Source: Halorientalis marina
GTDB lineage: Archaea; Halobacteriota; Halobacteria; Halobacteriales; Haloarculaceae
Length of the DNA stretch: 64,000 nt
Assembly: GCF_023028345.1 (NCBI RefSeq)
Contig: NZ_CP095487.1
Coordinates: 1 to 64,000, forward strand
Direction: 5' to 3'
The notes under the pieces are model-generated. The model did not search any database and had not been told where the DNA came from. It worked only from the letters and a program-made list of their open reading frames with translations. Position numbers and translations under genes: made by a program. Positions 58,018 to 64,000 of this stretch are shown here, piece after piece (positions within the stretch are counted from its first letter, which is position 1; each line of letters begins with the position of its first letter).

Positions 58018-58479
58018 ATGGGAGACGACAATCAGGAGCTCGTCGACGTGCTCAAGAGTGCGTACATGGAGGAACTGGAGACGGTGATGAACTACCGGAC
58101 GAACTCGATCGTCCTCGACGGGGTGCGGGCACAGGAAATCAAAGAGAGCCTCGAAGCGGACATTCAGGAGGAACTCGGCCACGCGGAGTTGCTCGGGCAG
58201 CGGCTCAAACAGTTGGGCGACCGGCCGCCCGGATCCGCCGCGTTCACCGCGAAACAGGAGAGCCTCCAGCCACCGGAAGACTCGACTGACGTCCTCGCGG
58301 TCATCCGGGGCGTCCTCGACGCCGAGAGCGACGCCATCGCGACGTACCGCCGGCTGGTTGACCTCGCTCGGGAGGCGGATGACCCGGTGACAGAGGACCT
58401 CGCCGTGACGATACTGGCCGACGAAGAAGCACACCGCACCGAGTTCCGCGGCTTCGAAACGGAGTACAGTGACGACTGA
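58018..58479 (+). CDS. ferritin-like diiron domain protein
   Basis: A 153-residue four-helix protein. Diiron ligand-like residues appear in EELETVMNYR, EELGHAELLGQRL, DAESDAIATYRRL and ADEEAHRTEFRG, the E...ExxH plus E...ExxH pattern of ferritin/rubrerythrin-like domains. No rubredoxin domain is fused. Known: such proteins store iron or remove peroxide. It lies 159 bp after DUF1641; two small hairpins precede its ATG. A role in protecting the sulfide/oxidase machinery is only positional. Confidence 0.85.
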   Translation: MGDDNQELVDVLKSAYMEELETVMNYRTNSIVLDGVRAQEIKESLEADIQEELGHAELLGQRLKQLGDRPPGSAAFTAKQESLQPPEDSTDVLAVIRGVLDAESDAIATYRRLVDLAREADDPVTEDLAVTILADEEAHRTEFRGFETEYSDD

Positions 58480-58574
58480 GGATTGGCGTCGGCCACGCGG
58501 CGGTCCGGACGGCGCGATCTGAGTCCGCGCGCTCGGTGGCGGGCGGTGTCCCCGTCACGGGCTGTCCCCGCCGG

Positions 58575-59216
58575 TCAGGCCGTGGTTTCGGCAGCGACGA
58601 CGACGAACGACCCATCGCCCCAGCCGTTCTCGACGCGGTCCGGGCCGTCGAGGGCGGCGGGGTCCGTGAACAGCGTCTGGGCGACGGACGGCGCTTCGAA
58701 CCCCGCCCGGTCGAGCGCGTCGAGCAACTCGGGGACCGACACGAACGTCGCGTCGCGGTAGAAGGGATTCTCGGCCCGTTTCTCGCGGTAGCGCTCGCCG
58801 AGCGGACTGTCGCGGTCGACGAACCCGACCAGGAGCGTACCGCCCGGCCGGAGGACGCGGGCGGCCTCCGCGAGCGTCCGGTCGAGGTCGTCGACGAAAC
58901 AGATCGTCGTCACGAGCAGCGCAAGGGCCACACCGTCGTCCCGGAGCGGGAGCGCCTCGGCGACCCCGCGGATGGGCCACACGCCGCGGTCGGCGGCGCG
59001 GGCGAGCATCGCCGGGGCGGGGTCGACGCCGAGTCCCACGCCGAGCGGGGCGGCGAACCGGCCGGTACCGACGCCGATCTCGACGGCCGGGTCCGGGTCG
59101 GTCGCCGGGAACTCCGCGCGGAGGGCCGCCAGTTCGGACTCGTGGGCGGCCTCGTGCCGGTCGAACCAGTCGTCGTACCGGTCGGTGTGTTCCTCGAAGG
59201 GGGTGGTGATGGGCAT
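58575..59216 (-). CDS. class I SAM-dependent methyltransferase
   Basis: A 213-residue Rossmann-fold methyltransferase (UbiE/COQ5-like Methyltransf_11 type). Motif I is VEIGVGTGRFAAPLG, followed by GVDPAPAMLARA, GVAEALPLRDDGVALALLVT and RVLRPGGTLLVGFVD. Substrate unknown. ATG 59216 lies 2 nt beyond the stop of a 19-codon micro-ORF that overlaps the end of the flavoprotein gene upstream, so it is probably translated from the same mRNA. Confidence 0.88.
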   Translation of the reverse strand: MPITTPFEEHTDRYDDWFDRHEAAHESELAALRAEFPATDPDPAVEIGVGTGRFAAPLGVGLGVDPAPAMLARAADRGVWPIRGVAEALPLRDDGVALALLVTTICFVDDLDRTLAEAARVLRPGGTLLVGFVDRDSPLGERYREKRAENPFYRDATFVSVPELLDALDRAGFEAPSVAQTLFTDPAALDGPDRVENGWGDGSFVVVAAETTA

Positions 59217-59218
59217 GG

Positions 59219-59278
59219 TCAGGGGGCCGCCGAGGTCGGGGCACGCCCGCACTCGAACGGCGTGAGCGCGTCGGTCAT
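59219..59278 (-). CDS. putative 19-codon coupling micro-ORF
   Basis: An ATG overlaps the flavoprotein stop by 4 nt (ATGA). The 19-codon frame ends 2 nt before the methyltransferase ATG. It may pass ribosomes from one gene to the next rather than encode a functional peptide. It holds one Cys (PFECGRAP). Inference only. Confidence 0.25.
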   Translation of the reverse strand: MTDALTPFECGRAPTSAAP

Positions 59279-60693
59279 CCGTCCAGTTTCCCGTCGAGCA
59301 CTTTCGCGGCCGTGAGCACCGGGTCCCACACGGGGCTGAACGGCGGCGCGTACGCCAGGTCGAGATACGAGAGCTGGTGGGCCGTCAGCTCGGCGTGCAG
59401 GGCCGCGGCGACGGTGTCGATCCGCTTTGCGACGCCCTCGCGGCCGACCACGCTCGCACCGAGCACGCGCCCGCTCTCGCGGTCCCCGAGCATCGTGATC
59501 TCGATCTCCGCGCCGCCGGGGTAGTAGTGGGCGCGGGACTCGGCGGTGATGGTCACCGAGACCGGGTCGAAGCCGGCCTCGCGCGCCGTCTCCTCGTCGG
59601 TGACGCCCGTCCGGGCGACCTCGAGGTCGAAGGCCTTGACCGCGGCCGTGCCGGCGATCTCGCCGACCGGCGTGGGGTCGCCGGCGACCGTCGCGCCGAT
59701 GGCCCGGCCCGCGCGGTTCGCGGTGAGCGCGAGCGGGACGTGGTCCGGCTCGCCGGTCACGACGTGCGTCATCTCGGCGTTGTCGCCGGCGGCGTAGACG
59801 TGTTCGTCGTTCGTCCGCCCGTACTCGTCGGTGGCGATGGCTCCGGTCGGACCGGTCTCGATACCGGCGGCCGCGGCCAGATCCGTGTTCGGCGCGACGC
59901 CGACGCCGACCAGTGCGAGGTCGACCGGGACGTCCACGTCGCCGGCGGCGATGGCCGTCACGCGGTCCTCGCCGAGGAAGCCGTCGACGGGCGTATCGAG
60001 GTGGAGACGAACACCCTGCTCGCGGAGGTGGTCCTCGACGACGGCTGCGGCCTCGGCGCCGAAGGGCTGGAGCGTGTGGGGCAACATCTCGAAGAGGTGC
60101 ACGTCGAGGCCGTGTGCGGCGAAGGCCTCGGCCATCTCGATGCCGACGTAGCCGCCGCCGACGACGGCCACCGCCTCGGGGTTCTCGGCCGCCGCGTACT
60201 CGCTCGCGGCCGCGCCGGCGTCCGTCGGCGGCAGGTCCGCCGTCGGCGTCTCCAGCCCGAGATACTGCCGGATCGCGGCGGCCTCGTTCATGTCGTGCAG
60301 CGTGAACACGCCGTCGAGGCCCATCCCGTCGAGCGGGGGTTCGACCGCGTGCGCGCCAGTGGCGACCAGCAGGTCGCCGTAGTCCTGCTCGAACTCGCCC
60401 TCGGGGCCGGCGACCGTCACCGTCCGTGCCTCGCGGTCGATGGCCGTCACCTCGTGGTTCGTCCGCAGGTCGATACCGCGCTCCTCGACGAACGCTTCCG
60501 GCGTCACCGACACGAGGTCCGTGAGCGTCTCCACCTCGCCTTTGACGTAGTAGGGCAACCCGCAGGCACCGTAGGACACCCACTCGCCCTTCTCGAAGAC
60601 GATTACCTCGCGGTCCGGGTCGTCGCGCTTGCACTTGCTCGCCGCACTCATCCCCGCCGCGTCACCGCCGACGATTACGAATGGGTCCGTCAT
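59275..60693 (-). CDS. CoA-disulfide reductase/NADH oxidase-like flavoprotein
   Basis: A 472-residue FAD/NAD-dependent oxidoreductase of the single-active-Cys group (CoA-disulfide reductase, NADH oxidase, persulfide reductase). It has IVGGDAAGMSAASK, the redox Cys in SYGACGLPYYVKG, NAD motif AVVGGGYVGIEMAEAF, EHVYAAGDNAEMTH, and a C-terminal YAPPFSPVWDPVL with conserved Tyr. Known: CoADR-like enzymes in sulfur loci can reduce CoA persulfide or polysulfide. ATG 60693 is preceded by AGTATTGCAG (minus-strand gene), a partial sulfur-operator match. Confidence 0.92.
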   Translation of the reverse strand: MTDPFVIVGGDAAGMSAASKCKRDDPDREVIVFEKGEWVSYGACGLPYYVKGEVETLTDLVSVTPEAFVEERGIDLRTNHEVTAIDREARTVTVAGPEGEFEQDYGDLLVATGAHAVEPPLDGMGLDGVFTLHDMNEAAAIRQYLGLETPTADLPPTDAGAAASEYAAAENPEAVAVVGGGYVGIEMAEAFAAHGLDVHLFEMLPHTLQPFGAEAAAVVEDHLREQGVRLHLDTPVDGFLGEDRVTAIAAGDVDVPVDLALVGVGVAPNTDLAAAAGIETGPTGAIATDEYGRTNDEHVYAAGDNAEMTHVVTGEPDHVPLALTANRAGRAIGATVAGDPTPVGEIAGTAAVKAFDLEVARTGVTDEETAREAGFDPVSVTITAESRAHYYPGGAEIEITMLGDRESGRVLGASVVGREGVAKRIDTVAAALHAELTAHQLSYLDLAYAPPFSPVWDPVLTAAKVLDGKLDG

Positions 60694-60945
60694 ACCCGAC
60701 AGTTCGACCGCCACGACAATAAAGTATTGCAGTTTTCTCACAAACTTATACAACCCAGATGTGAGTGGGTCACGGACACGGAAACCCATCATATGCAACA
60801 CTGCAGCGCTTCGGAATCCCGCTGCTCGCATACTCGATGGCGGTGAAGTGAGTACCACCCGCGTGTTTTTGTACCTATAGCACAAAACTACACACGGACA
60901 GTGCGCCCGGTACGGAGACGGCGTGCCACAGGAGCGTCCGGACTC

Positions 60946-61497
60946 ATGAGTTACGACACCCACGACTGGACCGCGGTCATCGAGGCACAGCGCGAGCGGA
61001 AAGACGAGTACTTCGGCGAAGATCGACGGTCGCCGTTGCCGCCGGCGGTACAGGCCGAGTTCGACGGCCTGGACTACTACGAGGTCGACCCGGACTACCG
61101 GTTCGTGCTCCGACTCGACGAGTACGAGGACCCCGAGCCGGTCGTCGTCGGCACCAGCGCCGACGGCGAACAGGAGTACCTCGCCTGGGGCGAGTTCGCC
61201 TTCGAGGTGGACGGCGAACCGGTGACGCTGACGGCGTACAAGAGCGAGCGCGACGAGGGCCGTCTCTGGGTCCCGTTCCGTGACGCGACCAGCGGCGAGG
61301 CGACCTACGGCGCCGGTCGCTATCTCGACCTCGAACCCGACGACCACCGGACCGACGACGGCCGGTGGATCCTCGACTTCAACGAGGCCTACAACCCCAC
61401 CTGTGCGTACTCGGACCGCTACGAGTGTCCGCTCCCGCCGATGGAGAACTGGCTCGACGTCCGCATCGAGGCCGGGGAGCGCGCCTTCGAGCACTGA
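60946..61497 (+). CDS. DUF1684 family protein
   Basis: A 183-residue soluble protein with the DUF1684 hallmarks GAGRYLDLE, WILDFNEAYNPTCAYSDRYE and CPLPPMENWLDVRIEAGE. Two Cys lie in that conserved region (PTCAYSDRYECPLPP). Biochemical function is not known to me. ATG 60946 lies after a divergent region with an AGTTTTGTGC-like element (minus strand near 60890). A T5 tract follows the stop. Confidence 0.85.
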   Translation: MSYDTHDWTAVIEAQRERKDEYFGEDRRSPLPPAVQAEFDGLDYYEVDPDYRFVLRLDEYEDPEPVVVGTSADGEQEYLAWGEFAFEVDGEPVTLTAYKSERDEGRLWVPFRDATSGEATYGAGRYLDLEPDDHRTDDGRWILDFNEAYNPTCAYSDRYECPLPPMENWLDVRIEAGERAFEH

Positions 61498-61515
61498 ACC
61501 GCAGGCCACGGACGA

Positions 61516-61520
61516 TTTTT
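61516..61520 (+). terminator. T5 tract after the DUF1684 gene
   Basis: Five T residues occur about 20 nt after the stop at 61497, before the next promoter. This is a plausible short archaeal terminator. Confidence 0.45.
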
Positions 61521-61523
61521 CAG

Positions 61524-61553
61524 AGTATTGGAATAGGCGCAATATATTATATG
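61524..61553 (+). promoter_or_regulatory. promoter region of the YgaP-like gene with operator-like bases
   Basis: AGTATTGG (61524-61531) matches the sulfur operator core in seven of eight bases. It is followed by GCGCAATATATTATATG, which contains a TATA-like stretch about 25-30 bp before ATG 61575. The second half of the operator is not conserved. Confidence 0.4.
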
Positions 61554-61574
61554 CGTCGGGACGTAGATGAGGGT

Positions 61575-61793
61575 ATGGAGCGAAACGTTGGCTCACTTGA
61601 CGGTGCGGTTCGAATCGGTATCGGCGTCCTCGCGCTGGCGGCGGGTGCACTCGCGATCGGCGGCTACTGGACGGCGGGCGCGGCGGTCGGTGCGGTCGCG
61701 CTGCTCGTCGGCGCGATCATGCTCGTCACCGGGACGACCAAGAAGTGCCCCATCTACGCCGGCGCGGGCATCGACACGGAACGAGAGCGGTAA
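61575..61793 (+). CDS. YgaP-like (DUF2892) small membrane protein
   Basis: A 72-residue protein with two membrane helices and the DUF2892 pattern: an N-terminal MERNVGSLDGAVRIGIGVLAL and a C-terminal KKCPIYAGAGIDT with the conserved CPxY. Known: this domain is the membrane anchor of YgaP-type rhodaneses and often stands alone in sulfur loci. ATG 61575 follows the operator-like promoter. The next gene starts 16 bp after its stop. Confidence 0.88.
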   Translation: MERNVGSLDGAVRIGIGVLALAAGALAIGGYWTAGAAVGAVALLVGAIMLVTGTTKKCPIYAGAGIDTERER

Positions 61794-61808
61794 CGGCGGT
61801 GAGCCGTC

Positions 61809-63053
61809 GTGACCCGTGAGGCCGTGCGGACGTACGTCGCGGAACACGAGGCGGCGCTCCTCGAACGCGCGGAGCGACTGCTCTCCGCCGACACGAGCAA
61901 TCCGCCGGGCCGGACGGCGGCCCTCGCGGACGCAGTCGAGTCGATGCTCGCGGAGTTCGGACTCCGGACGGAGCGAATCGTCGCCGACCCGGCGAAGCCG
62001 AACCTGCTCGCGACGCTCCCCGGGGCGTCGGACCGGACGCTCCTGTTCGTGGGCCACCTCGATACGGTCCCGTACGACGCGTCGGCGTGGACGTACGATC
62101 CGCTGGGCGAGCGCGACGGTGACCGGCTCTACGGCCGCGGCGCGACCGACATGAAGGGGCCGCTCGCGGCGATGCTGACCGCGGCCGCCGCGTTCGCCGA
62201 GACGGGAACGACCCCGCCCGTCACCCTGCAGTTCCTCGTCGTCAGCGACGAGGAGGTCGCCGGTGACGCGGGTCTGCCGGCCGTCCTCGAGTCGCGGTCG
62301 CTCGACGCCGACTGGGCGGTGATCGGCGAGACGACCTGCGAGGCGGGGCGTCACTCCGTCACCGTCGCCGACAAGGGCAGCGTCTGGCTGACGCTGACCG
62401 CCGAGGGAACGCCCGCACACGGCTCGCGGCCGATGCTGGGCGAGAACGCCATCGACCGTCTCTACGACGCCGTGGAGACGATTCGAGAGCGGTTCGGCAC
62501 CGAACGGTTCGACCTCGACCCCGCCATCGGGCCTGTCGTCGAGGAGTCGGTCGCCTACTACGCCCCGGCGATGGGCACCGAGGCCGCGCGCGACCTCTTC
62601 CAGGAGCCGACCGTCAACCTCGGCACCATCGAGGGCGGGGAGAAGATCAACAGCGTACCGGGGTCGGCACGCGCTCGGCTGGACATCCGGCTGACCGCGG
62701 GCGTCGAGACGGCCGACGTACTGGGGCGCATCCGGGCCTGCGTGGCCGATTGTGAGGGGATCGCCATCGAGGACGTCAGCTGGAGCGTCGGGACGTACGA
62801 ACCGGCCGACAGCCCCCTCGTGACGGCCGTCGCGGAGACCGCCGAAGCGGTCACCGGGGAACGGGTCTACCGCCGGAGCGCGACGGGTGGCGGCGACGCC
62901 AAGAAACTCCGCAACGCCGGGATTCCGACCGTCGAGTTCGCGCTCGGGACCGATACGGTCCACGCCGTCGACGAGTACACGACCGTCGAGGCGCTGCGCG
63001 GGAACGCGCTCGTCTACGCGTCCCTGCCGTTCGAGTTGGCTACGCGAGCGTGA
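61809..63053 (+). CDS. M20-family metallopeptidase (ArgE/DapE type)
   Basis: A 414-residue M20 peptidase/deacylase. Metal ligands and catalytic residues are seen in FVGHLDTVPYD (His), GRGATDMKGPLAAML (bridging Asp), VVSDEEVAGDAG (Glu-Glu), VIGETT and FALGTDTVHAVDEY (His). GTPAHGSRP marks the lid domain His. Known: the family deacylates acetyl-ornithine, succinyl-diaminopimelate or related substrates; the exact substrate is not evident. GTG 61809 start. Its end overlaps the convergent ZIP-like gene by 14 nt. Confidence 0.9.
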   Translation: MTREAVRTYVAEHEAALLERAERLLSADTSNPPGRTAALADAVESMLAEFGLRTERIVADPAKPNLLATLPGASDRTLLFVGHLDTVPYDASAWTYDPLGERDGDRLYGRGATDMKGPLAAMLTAAAAFAETGTTPPVTLQFLVVSDEEVAGDAGLPAVLESRSLDADWAVIGETTCEAGRHSVTVADKGSVWLTLTAEGTPAHGSRPMLGENAIDRLYDAVETIRERFGTERFDLDPAIGPVVEESVAYYAPAMGTEAARDLFQEPTVNLGTIEGGEKINSVPGSARARLDIRLTAGVETADVLGRIRACVADCEGIAIEDVSWSVGTYEPADSPLVTAVAETAEAVTGERVYRRSATGGGDAKKLRNAGIPTVEFALGTDTVHAVDEYTTVEALRGNALVYASLPFELATRA

Positions 63054-63912
63054 CTGCGCCCCAGAGGAGCGCCACGGCGGCCGCGCCCCCGAACGTGCTC
63101 CCGACCGCGTGGTGGCGGCGGCGGTCGGCGTCCGGCCCGCAGGTGACGTCGCCGTGGCCGTGGCCGGAACCACCACCGGCACACTCCGGGAACATGTCGA
63201 GTGCGACGTGGGCGAACACGCCAGTCGAGAGGCCGAACACAACCGCTCGCGCGACTGATGATAGCGCGGGCGTCGCCAGCGAGAGCGGGATGGCGGCGAA
63301 GCCAACCGCTGCGGCCGGCAGGGCCATCACCGTCGCCGGGAGACCGTCGCGGTCCAGCGCGACCGCACCGCCGAGCCCGGCCGGGAGCTTGTGTGCGACG
63401 ATCCCGTAGCCGAACAGCGGCGTCAATGCGGGGAGCGTCCCGTAGACGACGCCCATGACCCCGCCCGCGAGCACGGCGTGCAGCGTGAGTTCCGCGACGG
63501 TGTCGTTCAAAGGGAGCGAGCGGTGGCCGACGAGGTGGCCGAGTTCGTGGCCGGCGTACCCGAGCAGGTAGCCGAATGCGATGGCGAACCCGCCGAGTGT
63601 CGCGTGGTTCCCGATAGCCTTCGGCGCGAGGAAGGCGGCCGCGCTCGCCAGCATCGCCCCGCTCGCGAGCCCCGCGGCCCACAGCCGCCGCGTCGGCGTC
63701 GCGAACCGCGCCGACTGGTGGACCGCGGCCCCGGCGACCATCGCGACGAACCCGAACGTCACGATCCCGGTCAGTTTCCCGCGACCGGCCGCGTAACCGA
63801 GCGCGACCACGGCCACGAACGCCACCAGCGCCGCGACGCCGATACCGTGCGCCAGTCGCCGACCGAACGCCCAGTCGTGTCCCGGGCCACTCGGAGTCTT
63901 AGTATTCCCCAT
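63040..63912 (-). CDS. ZIP-family metal transporter-like membrane protein
   Basis: A 290-residue membrane protein with eight or so helices. ZIP-like segments are GYLLGYAGHELGHLVGH, YGIVAHKLPAGLGGAVAL (the HxxP motif of ZIP TM4, with Glu replaced by Ala) and GLSTGVFAHVALDMFPE (typical ZIP C-terminal segment). A His-rich loop (SGHGHGD) follows. Known: ZIPs move zinc, iron or manganese into the cytosol. ATG 63912 is preferred over an in-frame TTG. An AGTATTGTGGTAT element ends just before the ATG, with an exact match to the sulfur-operator core. Confidence 0.78.
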   Translation of the reverse strand: MGNTKTPSGPGHDWAFGRRLAHGIGVAALVAFVAVVALGYAAGRGKLTGIVTFGFVAMVAGAAVHQSARFATPTRRLWAAGLASGAMLASAAAFLAPKAIGNHATLGGFAIAFGYLLGYAGHELGHLVGHRSLPLNDTVAELTLHAVLAGGVMGVVYGTLPALTPLFGYGIVAHKLPAGLGGAVALDRDGLPATVMALPAAAVGFAAIPLSLATPALSSVARAVVFGLSTGVFAHVALDMFPECAGGGSGHGHGDVTCGPDADRRRHHAVGSTFGGAAAVALLWGAVTLA

Positions 63913-63925
63913 ATACCACAATACT
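63913..63925 (-). promoter_or_regulatory. sulfur-island operator core before the ZIP-like gene
   Basis: On the minus strand this reads AGTATTGTGGTAT and ends immediately before ATG 63912. The AGTATTGT core is identical to sites b to e; the second half differs. A related TTGTGGTATAC occurs upstream of the pnt operon. Confidence 0.45.
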
Positions 63926-64000
63926 GCTGTCAGCAGTCCAATGTTGGGTTGTCGAGCGACGAACGCGGGAGCGATACATCTTACTGAGCCGTGTACGAAG

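Noticed and set aside
1..64000. tRNA, rRNA, CRISPR, insertion sequences and integrase/attachment sites
   Set aside because: I read for tRNA arms, regularly spaced repeats, transposase motifs and terminal inverted repeats and found none. A covariance-model search was not possible.

Overview
The window reads as chromosomal DNA of a halophilic archaeon (class Halobacteria). The DNA is GC-rich throughout, the proteins are loaded with Asp and Glu, and many genes are separated by 1 to 4 nt overlaps or gaps. TATA-like boxes repeatedly sit about 25 to 29 bp upstream of a start codon, as expected for leaderless mRNAs. Typical archaeal or haloarchaeal genes occur, including GTP cyclohydrolase III, a split PntA and TAT-lipoproteins. 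I see no rRNA, tRNA, CRISPR array, integrase or insertion sequence.

Layout. (1) 60-3556: maturation genes (coxD, coxE and xdhC types) for a molybdenum hydroxylase such as CO dehydrogenase, whose structural genes would lie to the left of the window. (2) 3619-11562: an unknown protein, an MFS transporter, E1 alpha and beta of a 2-oxoacid dehydrogenase, an epimerase, three tiny membrane proteins, a TAT-lipoprotein and a membrane protein. (3) 11700-16102: a compact minus-strand operon of acyl-CoA dehydrogenase, ApgM-like mutase, a SelD-like protein and an NMNAT-like nucleotidyltransferase. (4) 16211-20417: Hsp20, a membrane protein with 43 consecutive four-residue repeats coupled to a PiT permease, and a cytochrome P450. 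(5) 20553-32359: GTP cyclohydrolase III, a methyltransferase, a glycosyltransferase, a PTPS-fold pterin enzyme, a zinc-less MDR dehydrogenase, an AlkP-fold hydrolase, a Gfo/Idh-aldo/keto reductase fusion, a CDP-alcohol phosphatidyltransferase, small membrane proteins and a Wzx-like flippase. This looks like a locus for an unknown, possibly pterin-derived and glycosylated, metabolite. (6) 33304-38293: a complete acetone carboxylase (acxABC), then a thioesterase and the three-gene proton-translocating transhydrogenase. (7) 44885-63912: a sulfur island with a rhodanese/persulfide dioxygenase fusion, a UspA protein, TSUP and YeeE/YedE transporters, two TusA and two DsrE proteins, an SQR-like enzyme with DUF1641, a CoA-disulfide-reductase-like enzyme, and a YgaP-like membrane protein. 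A block of cytochrome-oxidase assembly genes (SCO, NosL, half-size CtaA) with its own winged-helix regulator sits inside it.

Two regulatory patterns stand out. A 17-bp element with consensus AGTATTGTRYRGTRGAC, or a close variant, recurs in at least six promoters of the sulfur island and also before the local TrmB-like regulator gene. A different 17-bp element (TTCGAGGANCGTACTAC) lies 34 to 36 bp before each of the SCO, NosL and CtaA starts, in the same orientation each time. The strongest candidates for undescribed systems are the SelD/ApgM/nucleotidyltransferase operon, the pterin-glycosyl cluster, and these two regulons.
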